NCBI GenBank assembly: GCA_017881585.1
Contig: JADGQS010000012.1
Location: forward strand, 1 to 39,583
DNA length: 39,583 nucleotides
From: Gemmatimonadaceae bacterium
GTDB taxonomy: Bacteria; Gemmatimonadota; Gemmatimonadetes; Gemmatimonadales; Gemmatimonadaceae
Direction of reading: 5' to 3'
In this document: positions 32,410 through 38,807 of the stretch, piece by piece
Layout: every line of letters starts with the position of its first letter
Position numbering within the stretch: the first letter of the stretch is position 1
Notes under the pieces: generated by a model
Told to the model about the DNA's origin: nothing
The model's database searches: none
The model's input: the letters and a program-made list of their open reading frames with translations, nothing else
Translations under genes and position numbers: made by a program

Positions 32410-33999
32410 ATGGCACCGTCCGCCCGACCCGCCCCCACCCGTCCCGTCGAGTCCGTGGACCCAGCCACCGGGCAGGTTTGGAAGCGATTCGAGACCACGC
32501 CCCGGGATGTCGTGCTCGAGGCCGTGCGCAAGGCGAAGGCCGCCCAGCAGGACTGGGCCGGCGAGCCGGTAGGTGCGCGAGTGCGGATGCTGCGTCGGTT
32601 TCACGAGTCCCTCTTTCGCCGCCGCCGGGAGGTGGCCGAGGCGCTGACGCGCGAGAACGGCAAGCCCGTGGCGGAAGCGATTGGTTCCGAAATCGCGATC
32701 GCACTCGATTTCGCGAATTACTACGCCCGCGAGACGCCGCGGTTCCTTCGCGCACCCTGGTTCAACGCGGGTCCGCTCGCGATGAAGCGCAAGCGCATCC
32801 GCGTGGCACACGAGCCGTTCGGAGTCATCGGCGTGATCTCGCCGTGGAATTATCCGTTCATGCTGTCGGCGGGCGTCGTGATTCCCGCCCTCGTCACGGG
32901 CAATGCGGTGCTGCTCAAGCCGTCGGAGTTCACGCCGGAGTCCGGCGAGCTGCTCGCATCGCTGTTTCATGAAGCCGGAGTTCCGCACGACGTGTTCGCG
33001 GTTCTCCAGGGTGACGGGTCCACCGGTGCGGCGCTCTGCGATGCGGCCGTCGACAAGATCTTCTTCACCGGCAGCGTGCAGACCGGCCGGCGCGTCGCCG
33101 TGAAGTGTGCGGAGCGGCTGATTCCCTGCGCGCTCGAGCTCGGCGGAAGCGACGCGGCAATCGTGCTTGCGGACGCGAACGTGCATCACGCCGCCAGTGG
33201 AATTGCATGGGGCAGGTTCTCGAACGCGGGGCAGACGTGCGTGGCGCCCAAGCGCATCTACGTGGAGGCGCCGGCGTACGACGCATTCCTTGCCGAGCTC
33301 GGCCAAGCCGTGCGGGCACTCAAGGTCGGGGCAGGCGGCGTACCGGAGACGGACGTCGGCCCGATGATCCGCGCCGATGCGGTCGCCGCGCTCGAGTCGC
33401 AGCGCGATGACGCCGTTTCGCGAGGCGCGGCCGTCGTCGCGACCGCCGCGACGCCGGCCGCGGTTCCCCCGGGAAGCGGATCGTTCTTCGCGCCGACCGT
33501 GCTCGCGAACGTGCCGAGCGACGCGCGTGTGCTGCACGAGGAGACCTTCGGCCCGCTCCTTCCCATCGTGAAAGTGAAGGACGCCGAAGAAGCTATCGCG
33601 CTCGCGAACGCCAGCGAGTTCGGGCTGTCGGCGAGCATCTGGAGCGCCGACACCGCGCGTGCTGCGCGGTTGGCGCAGCGCATCGAGGCGGGGAGCGTGG
33701 TGATCAACGACGCGGTGGTGGCCGCCGGAATGGCGGACGTCCCGCACGGCGGCGTGAAACAGAGCGGCATCGGGCGCACACACGGCAAGGCCGGGCTCGA
33801 GGAGTGCGTGCGCACGAAGGCGACCGTGATCGACCGCTTTGCGTCGTGGCGGCAGGCGTGGTGGTTCGGATACTCTCCCGCGCACCAAGAGGGGATCGAC
33901 GCGTACGTGCGCGTGGCGCACAGTCGCAGCGTGGTGGAGAAACTTCTCGCACTGCCGAAGTTCCTGAGGTTCATCTTCACGCCGCGCCGACCGGTCTGA
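32410..33999 (+). CDS. Aldehyde dehydrogenase, NAD(P)-dependent
   Basis: A 529-residue ALDH-superfamily enzyme oxidising an aldehyde to its acid. Catalytic residues: Asn147 in ISPWNYPF, Lys170 in LLKPSEFTPES, Glu243 in LELGGSDA, Cys277 in SNAGQTCVAPKRI, and ETFGPLLPIVKV for the cofactor pocket. Cofactor preference and substrate are not evident; the N-terminal half resembles succinate-semialdehyde dehydrogenase-like members. A C-terminal extension of about 45 residues (RQAWWFGYSPAHQEGIDAYV and a basic LRFIFTPRRPV end) exceeds many family members. The ATG at 32410 has AGGAG at 32397-32401, eight bases upstream; this site lies in a small inverted repeat (CAGGA-GCAC-TCCTG). It is followed by yggT after seven bases. 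Confidence 0.9.
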   Translation: MAPSARPAPTRPVESVDPATGQVWKRFETTPRDVVLEAVRKAKAAQQDWAGEPVGARVRMLRRFHESLFRRRREVAEALTRENGKPVAEAIGSEIAIALDFANYYARETPRFLRAPWFNAGPLAMKRKRIRVAHEPFGVIGVISPWNYPFMLSAGVVIPALVTGNAVLLKPSEFTPESGELLASLFHEAGVPHDVFAVLQGDGSTGAALCDAAVDKIFFTGSVQTGRRVAVKCAERLIPCALELGGSDAAIVLADANVHHAASGIAWGRFSNAGQTCVAPKRIYVEAPAYDAFLAELGQAVRALKVGAGGVPETDVGPMIRADAVAALESQRDDAVSRGAAVVATAATPAAVPPGSGSFFAPTVLANVPSDARVLHEETFGPLLPIVKVKDAEEAIALANASEFGLSASIWSADTARAARLAQRIEAGSVVINDAVVAAGMADVPHGGVKQSGIGRTHGKAGLEECVRTKATVIDRFASWRQAWWFGYSPAHQEGIDAYVRVAHSRSVVEKLLALPKFLRFIFTPRRPV

Positions 34000-34006
34000 T
34001 CAGACG

Positions 34007-34597
34007 ATGCAGCCGTTCCTGAACGCATTCGACACCTCGCTCGCCGCGCTCCGCGTGGCGCTCTTCGGCGTCGCGGCCGTGCTCGCCGCGCTGTGCACGC
34101 TCGACTGGATGGTGCGGACGCGGAAGCTCTCGCCGTTCGGTCCGGTCGCGCGCTTCATGCGCACGACCATCGATCCGCTCCTCAAGCCGGTCGAGCGCCG
34201 CGTGGTCCGCGCCGGCGGGCTGCCGTCGACCGCACCGTGGTGGGCGCTCGGCGCCGTGGTGCTGGCCGGGATCGTGGCCCTCTCGCTACTCGGCTTCGCG
34301 CGCTCCCAGGTCGCGTTCCTGTATTACTCGCTGACGGGCGGACCGGGCGCGATCACGCGCCTGCTGATCACGTGGGTCTTCACGGTGGTCCAGATCGCGC
34401 TCATCGTGCGGGTGCTCCTCTCGTGGATCCCGATGGGACGGGGCGCGTGGTACTGGCGATGGTCGTACGCGCTCACCGAACCCATCCTCAAGCCGCTGCG
34501 GCGGATCATTCCGATGATCGGCATGATGGACATCACGCCGATCGTCGCGTGGTTCCTGCTGGGATTGCTGCAGGGATTCATCACGAGGCTGGTATGA
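34007..34597 (+). CDS. YggT family membrane protein
   Basis: A 196-residue protein with about four membrane helices. It has the YggT signature twice: RFMRTTIDPLLKPVERRV in the first half and LTEPILKPLRRIIPMIGMMD (followed by ITPIVAWF) in the second. Function is poorly known; YggT proteins are linked to osmotic or ion stress and, in some bacteria and plastids, to division or thylakoid organisation. The gene sits seven bases after the aldehyde dehydrogenase and seven before a DUF167 gene. The yggT-DUF167 (yggT-yggU) neighbourhood is common in bacteria and supports both calls. Confidence 0.85.
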   Translation: MQPFLNAFDTSLAALRVALFGVAAVLAALCTLDWMVRTRKLSPFGPVARFMRTTIDPLLKPVERRVVRAGGLPSTAPWWALGAVVLAGIVALSLLGFARSQVAFLYYSLTGGPGAITRLLITWVFTVVQIALIVRVLLSWIPMGRGAWYWRWSYALTEPILKPLRRIIPMIGMMDITPIVAWFLLGLLQGFITRLV

Positions 34598-34604
34598 GCA
34601 CATC

Positions 34605-34937
34605 GTGAGCGAGTTCGACGCGCTCGTGATCACGGAACGCGGCGGTGCGGAGCCAGCCGCGCGATTCGCGGTGCGCGTCCAGCCGCGGTCCAGCCGCGCC
34701 GGGGTCGACGGCGTGCACGGCGATGCGCTGCGCGTTCGCGTGAACGCTCCGCCGGTGGAGGGCGCGGCGAACGAAGCGGTCGTCGAGGTGCTCGCGAAAG
34801 CGCTCGGCGTCGCGAAGCGCGCGGTGACGATCGTGCGCGGCGCGACGTCGCGGTCGAAAGTGGTCGAGGTGCGCGGCGTGACGGCGGCCGGCGTGCGTGT
34901 CGCGCTTCAACAGCCGAAGCACGGGACGCGCCGATGA
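34605..34937 (+). CDS. DUF167 (YggU) family protein
   Basis: A 110-residue small protein of the DUF167 fold: RFAVRVQPRSSRAGVDGVHG, VRVNAPPVEGAANEAVVEVL, AVTIVRGATSRSKVVEV. These are the three conserved blocks of the family. Function unknown. The start is a GTG at 34605. It is the last gene of a plus-strand group and ends 19 bases before the convergent flavin reductase, with no hairpin in between. Confidence 0.88.
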   Translation: MSEFDALVITERGGAEPAARFAVRVQPRSSRAGVDGVHGDALRVRVNAPPVEGAANEAVVEVLAKALGVAKRAVTIVRGATSRSKVVEVRGVTAAGVRVALQQPKHGTRR

Positions 34938-34956
34938 AAACCTGACGACCGCGGCC

Positions 34957-35493
34957 TTACTTCATTTTTGAGGGCAGCCGGATCGACTTCCCCGCAATCA
35001 TGAATACGCCGTTGCCTCGATGGTGCATCGTTCTCGGGTTCTTCTGCCCGGGATCGATCCACGCCTTGAGCACCTCGAGGACGAAGAAATTGTATTTCCT
35101 CACCATGCTCGTATCGATGACCCTGCACTCGAGATTGGCATAGCACTCGGCGATGAGCGGGGCTTGCACGAGGGACGCCGGAAGCCGAGTGAGATCGAAC
35201 TTCTCGAACTTGTCGACGGTCCGGCCGGACACGTTCCCGATGCCGACGACCTCCTTTGCCAGCTTCGCCGTCGGAATGTTGATCACGCACTCTTTCGTCG
35301 AACGCAGAATCTCGAACGTGTAGTCGCGATTGCTGATGACGCATCCGACGATCGGCGGCTCGAACTCCATCATCGTGTGCCACGACATGGTCATGACGTT
35401 CTGCTTGGCCTTGCGCGCGGTCGTCACCAGAACGACCGGTCCTGGTTCGAGCAGCTGGTACACGCGGGCGAGCTGAAGCGGCTTCTTTTTCAT
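34957..35493 (-). CDS. Flavin reductase-like, FMN-binding split-barrel protein
   Basis: A 178-residue protein of the flavin reductase-like domain family. VVLVTTARKAKQNVMTMSWH and PPIVGCVISNRDYTFEILRS form the FMN-binding split barrel, and TKECVINIPTAKL is the usual next strand. Members are FMN-binding reductases, or FMN-containing enzymes of unknown substrate. The short N-terminal MKKKPLQLARVYQLLEPGPV is typical. The minus-strand TAGAAT at 35520-35525 is its probable -10 box, with a leader of about 25 bases, and it overlaps an inverted repeat. The gene is divergent from the HTH-Mop regulator. Confidence 0.85.
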   Translation of the reverse strand: MKKKPLQLARVYQLLEPGPVVLVTTARKAKQNVMTMSWHTMMEFEPPIVGCVISNRDYTFEILRSTKECVINIPTAKLAKEVVGIGNVSGRTVDKFEKFDLTRLPASLVQAPLIAECYANLECRVIDTSMVRKYNFFVLEVLKAWIDPGQKNPRTMHHRGNGVFMIAGKSIRLPSKMK

Positions 35494-35526
35494 GGGTCTC
35501 GCGATGCCGGGGGTGACCTCATTCTA

Positions 35527-35559
35527 GCACGGGTCCAAGGAGTATTCAGCGACCCGTGC
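35527..35559. repeat. Inverted repeat in the flavin reductase/HTH-Mop intergenic region
   Basis: GCACGGGTC (35527-35535) and GACCCGTGC (35551-35559) are perfect 9-base arms around a 15-base spacer. The left arm abuts the minus-strand TAGAAT (35520-35525) and lies where the -35/-10 spacer of the flavin reductase promoter would be. An operator is therefore more likely than a terminator, since no gene ends here. Confidence 0.55.
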
Positions 35560-35591
35560 ACATCCGGCATGGCGCGCGGCGGCATCGTCCA

Positions 35592-35600
35592 TGGTAGAAT
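35592..35600 (+). promoter_or_regulatory. Extended -10 promoter of the HTH-Mop regulator gene
   Basis: TGGTAGAAT has the extended TGn motif plus TAGAAT (five of six matches to TATAAT). It ends seven bases before the ATG at 35608. No -35 box and no Shine-Dalgarno sequence are seen, as expected for a leaderless transcript. Confidence 0.5.
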
Positions 35601-35607
35601 CATTCGC

Positions 35608-36003
35608 ATGGACGACCTGATTACGGCGGCCGACGCCGCCAAGCTGCTTCACCTGCACGTCAAGCGCGTACAGCACCTCGCGCGCACGGGCCAGCTTCCG
35701 GCAACCCGTTTCGGGCACAAGTGGCTCTTTTCGCGCTCGAAACTTCTCGCCACCCGGGCACCGGCCGCGAGCGACGACGACCCGATGGGCGCGCTCGAGA
35801 TCAGCGCGCGCAACCGGCTTCGCGGTCGCATCTCGTCAATCATCGCAGACGGCGTCATGGCCGAGGTTCGAGTGCAGGTGGCGGATCAGGAAATCGTCTC
35901 GATCATCACGCGCTCGTCGGCCGAGCGGCTGCGGCTCAGCGTGGGCGATGAGGTATTTGCGGTGGTGAAGTCCACGGAGGTGATGATCGCAAAGGCTGGA
36001 TAG
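35608..36003 (+). CDS. Helix-turn-helix protein with Mop/TOBE molybdate-binding domain
   Basis: A 131-residue two-domain protein. Residues 4-48 are an excisionase/MerR-type DNA-binding domain (LITAADAAKLLHLHVKRVQH and FGHKWLFSRSKLL). Residues 62-129 are a single Mop/TOBE domain (ISARNRLRGRISSIIADGVM, then AEVRVQVADQEIVSIITRSS and SVGDEVFAVVKSTEVMIAKA) that binds molybdate or tungstate as an oligomer. It replaces the winged-helix of classical ModE with a shorter HTH. The genes that follow encode a tungstate/molybdate ABC transporter, so it is probably the metal-sensing repressor of that locus. The start at 35608 fits the domain boundary and the extended -10. Confidence 0.88.
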   Translation: MDDLITAADAAKLLHLHVKRVQHLARTGQLPATRFGHKWLFSRSKLLATRAPAASDDDPMGALEISARNRLRGRISSIIADGVMAEVRVQVADQEIVSIITRSSAERLRLSVGDEVFAVVKSTEVMIAKAG

Positions 36004-36057
36004 CGACTGCAGGGCGGCCCGTGAATTGGACGTGACATTCCCCAAACGTCCCTAACG

Positions 36058-36071
36058 CGCTAATATTAGCG
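36058..36071. promoter_or_regulatory. Perfect 14-base palindrome, candidate operator of the uptake locus
   Basis: CGCTAATATTAGCG is a perfect palindrome 54 bases after the regulator gene and 72 bases before the outer-membrane gene start. Its half-site CGCTAAT resembles the CGCTATATA half of ModE boxes. It contains TAATAT, a possible -10 box, so a bound repressor would block transcription. A 6-bp hairpin (36028-36033 with 36046-36051) lies just upstream. Confidence 0.5.
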
Positions 36072-36143
36072 GACTTGGTGCCATAACGAGGTGGGGTGTG
36101 GACGCACGCATCCCACGGCCAGACCGTCCAGAGGCTTCCCGAC

Positions 36144-37007
36144 GTGCGTATCGTGACGCATCGCATCCTGTTGCCCATCCTCACCCTGATCGCGTTCGCC
36201 GCCACGGCCGCCGCGCAGACAGCCTCGTCCACCGGCAATGAGCACGACGGCTTTTGGACTCGCTGGCTCAGGCGTTCCGACCACTCGAAAGCCGGACAGC
36301 CGCACTGGCTGACGCCGCTCGCGACCACTACGCCGCGTCTCGAGCAGGAGGTCCGCTACGACGTGAACTGGTCGCAACCGAAGCCGGGTGGCCCATACAC
36401 CGAGACATACGGCAACACCAAGGGACTCGAACTGATTCCGGTCGAGCGCATCGAAATCATCGCCGCGATCCCGGCGTACATCGTGCACAACAATCCCGCG
36501 ACGAAAGACGGCTGGGGCGATTTTCAGCTGCTCGTGAAATACCGCCTGCTCTCCGCGAACGAGGAGCACGGCAACTATATCCTTACGGCCTTCGTCAGCT
36601 CCACCTTCCCCTCGGCTTCGTACGGCAACGGCCAGCCCAAGGCGATCATCACGCCCACTCTCGCGTACGGGAAAGGTTGGGGAGCTTTCGACATGCAGGG
36701 CACGATCGGCGCAGCGGAACCTGCGGGCAACACCTCGTCCATTGGAAGGACGTACACGTGGAATCACACCTTCCAGTTGCACGCACTTTCGAAGATCTGG
36801 CCCGAGCTCGAGATCAATCGGAGCTGGTTCTCCGGCGGCAAGAACGATGGAAAGGAACAGACTTTCGTGACGCCGGGAGTGGTCATCGGACGCACGCGAA
36901 TCACGGATCGCGTCGGGTTCACCTTCGGCGCCGGTGTGCAGATCGCCGTCTCACAGTTCCACACCTCCGATCACAATATCATCCTCTCGATGCGTGCGCC
37001 GTTCTAA
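36144..37007 (+). CDS. Predicted outer-membrane beta-barrel of the tungstate/molybdate locus
   Basis: A 287-residue exported protein. The signal peptide (VRIVTHRILLPILTLIAFA, cleavage after TAAA) precedes a 25-residue polar stretch and then about 12 amphipathic strands: LEQEVRYDVNWSQP, WGDFQLLVKYRLL, HGNYILTAFVSSTFP, RTYTWNHTFQLHAL, VGFTFGAGVQIAVS. It ends with the outer-membrane signature of a terminal Phe (SMRAPF). It resembles small barrel proteins of the Phenol_MetA_deg type, a loose likeness. The GTG at 36144 is chosen because AGAGG lies nine bases before it and the signal peptide begins there. The gene overlaps wtpB by 14 bases, so it is part of the ABC transporter operon. A role as outer-membrane pore for the oxyanion is inference. 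Confidence 0.7.
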   Translation: MRIVTHRILLPILTLIAFAATAAAQTASSTGNEHDGFWTRWLRRSDHSKAGQPHWLTPLATTTPRLEQEVRYDVNWSQPKPGGPYTETYGNTKGLELIPVERIEIIAAIPAYIVHNNPATKDGWGDFQLLVKYRLLSANEEHGNYILTAFVSSTFPSASYGNGQPKAIITPTLAYGKGWGAFDMQGTIGAAEPAGNTSSIGRTYTWNHTFQLHALSKIWPELEINRSWFSGGKNDGKEQTFVTPGVVIGRTRITDRVGFTFGAGVQIAVSQFHTSDHNIILSMRAPF

Positions 37008-37782
37008 CGCGATAGGTGTTGGCGCGGCAGCAGCGAGCTCGCTGCTGCTGCTCTTCCTCGTTCTCCCGGTCGTGCGTCTCGTCGCGGCGGCCGGCCCCCA
37101 GGGCGCGGCGCGACTCTGGAGCGACGCGGAACTGCGGCAATCGCTCGCGCTCACCGCGCTGACCGCGACCGCCGCCACATTGCTCGCTGCGCTCGGCGGC
37201 GCACCGCTGGCGTGGCTGCTCGCGCGGCGCGCGTTTCGCGGCCGCGCGCTCGTCGCCGCGGTGCTCGATCTTCCGCTGCTCATTCCGCATCCCGTCGCCG
37301 GCATCGCGCTGCTCCTCCTGCTCGGTCGCGGGAGCGCCATCGGCAGTTCCCTGCTCTCGCTCGGCCTGCGCATCGTCGGCACGCCACTCGGCATCATCGC
37401 CGCGATGCTCTTCGTCTCCGCCCCGCTCTTCGTGAGCGGCGCGCGCGAAGCGTTCGCGCGTGTGGACGTTCGCCTCGAGGGCGTCGCGCGCACACTCGGC
37501 GATTCGCCGTGGCGCGCATTTCGGCGCGTGACGCTCCCGCTCGCCGCGCGTGGATTGATTGCGTCGGGCGTCGTGACGTGGGCGCGCGCCGTCAGCGAGT
37601 TCGGTGCGATCGTGATTCTCGCGTACAATCCGAAGGTCGTGAGCGTGCTCGCGTACGACCGGTTCACCGGATTCGGGCTCAGCGAGGCGCTGCCCGTCGC
37701 GGCCGCGCTCGTCGTGCTCTCGCTCATTCCGCTGACGGCGCTGCGCGCGCTTCGCATGGGCGACGAGCGGGCGGTCGCATGA
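36994..37782 (+). CDS. wtpB: Tungstate/molybdate ABC transporter permease
   Basis: A 262-residue inner-membrane permease of the ModB/WtpB type with about six helices. The ABC-coupling EAA loop is EGVARTLGDSPWRAFRRVTL. LLIPHPVAGIALLLLLGRGS and ARAVSEFGAIVILAYNPKVV are typical of molybdate and tungstate permeases. The start is uncertain: the GTG at 36994 is inside the end of the outer-membrane gene and gives a normal N-terminal helix. The stop overlaps the ATPase start (ATGA). Naming follows the binding protein at 38801, which is of the WtpA type. Confidence 0.85.
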   Translation: MRRSNAIGVGAAAASSLLLLFLVLPVVRLVAAAGPQGAARLWSDAELRQSLALTALTATAATLLAALGGAPLAWLLARRAFRGRALVAAVLDLPLLIPHPVAGIALLLLLGRGSAIGSSLLSLGLRIVGTPLGIIAAMLFVSAPLFVSGAREAFARVDVRLEGVARTLGDSPWRAFRRVTLPLAARGLIASGVVTWARAVSEFGAIVILAYNPKVVSVLAYDRFTGFGLSEALPVAAALVVLSLIPLTALRALRMGDERAVA

Positions 37783-38807
37783 TCTCCGCGGCCGCCCTTC
37801 GTGCGCGCGTCGGCGCGTTTTCGCTCGAGGACGTCTCATTCGACGTGCCTGGCGGCGCGTACGGCGTCGTGATCGGCCCCACCGGATCCGGCAAGACGAC
37901 GCTGCTCGAGGTGATCTCCGGACTCCTGCCCCAGACCGGCGGACTGCTCACGCTGAACGGGCGCGATGCGACCCGCGAGGCGGCCGACGCACGCGGCATC
38001 GGGCTCGTCTACCAGCTCGGCTTCCTCTTCCCGCATCTCTCCGTCGAGCAGAACGTGATGTACGGAGCAACCGACGCCGCGCTCGCCAACACGATCGCAC
38101 GACGTTTCGGAGTGGACGCCCTCTACGCGCGCTCCGTGCGCTCGCTGAGCGGAGGTGAGCGTCAGCTCGTTGCGCTCGCGAGGGCGTTGGCGCGCCGTCC
38201 CGGGTTGCTGCTGCTCGACGAGCCATTCTCTGCACTCGACCCGCCTCGGCGTGCCGCCGCCCGGCGTGAAGTCCGGGCGATTCATCGCGAATGGGGCCTC
38301 ACCACGCTGCACGTGACCCACGATTTCGCGGAGGCCGGATCGCTCGGTGACGTGGCGGTCCTGCTCGATGCCGGCCGGGTATTGCAGAGCGGCGAGCCTG
38401 CCGACGTGTTCCGGCACCCGAAGACGCCGTATGTCGCGGAGTTCCTCGGCGCCGAGAACATCTTCGCGGGAGGCGTGACGATCGAGGACGGTGCCGCGGT
38501 GTTCCACAGCGGACGGCTCGCGATCCACGTCGCCGGCGCGGCCACGGCGGGGCCGTGCCACGCGATCATCCGCGCGGAGGAAATCCTGATCGCGCGTACG
38601 TCACCGGCGCCCAGTTCCGCGAGGAATCAGTTCGAGGGAGCCGTCACGGAGATCGCGTCGGTCGGGCCACTCTGGCGCGTCACGATCGAGGTCAACGGCG
38701 CGACCCTCGTCGCGGCGCTCACCACGTACTCGGCCAACGAGCTCGCGCTCCGCATTGGCGACACGGCCTTCTTCACGTTCAAGGCAACCGCGGTCCATCT
38801 GTGTTGA
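37779..38807 (+). CDS. wtpC: Tungstate/molybdate ABC transporter ATP-binding protein
   Basis: A 342-residue ABC ATPase. Walker A is IGPTGSGKTTLLEVI (about 32-46), the signature is LSGGERQLVALARALARRP, Walker B is LLLLDEPFSALDP, and the switch His is in LHVTHDFAEA. The C-terminal 90 residues carry a TOBE-type regulatory domain (FEGAVTEIASVGPLWRVTIE to AFFTFKATAVHL), as in ModC, WtpC and sulfate or sugar ATPases. It overlaps wtpB by four bases. The stop TGA overlaps a TTG near the next gene start, so all three ABC genes are coupled. Confidence 0.9.
   Translation: MISAAALRARVGAFSLEDVSFDVPGGAYGVVIGPTGSGKTTLLEVISGLLPQTGGLLTLNGRDATREAADARGIGLVYQLGFLFPHLSVEQNVMYGATDAALANTIARRFGVDALYARSVRSLSGGERQLVALARALARRPGLLLLDEPFSALDPPRRAAARREVRAIHREWGLTTLHVTHDFAEAGSLGDVAVLLDAGRVLQSGEPADVFRHPKTPYVAEFLGAENIFAGGVTIEDGAAVFHSGRLAIHVAGAATAGPCHAIIRAEEILIARTSPAPSSARNQFEGAVTEIASVGPLWRVTIEVNGATLVAALTTYSANELALRIGDTAFFTFKATAVHLC

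Noticed and set aside
36090-36114. Moco riboswitch or other structured leader before the uptake locus
   Set aside because: A partly wobble-paired stem (GTGGG with CCCAC) can be drawn, but it does not match any riboswitch architecture that I recognise.
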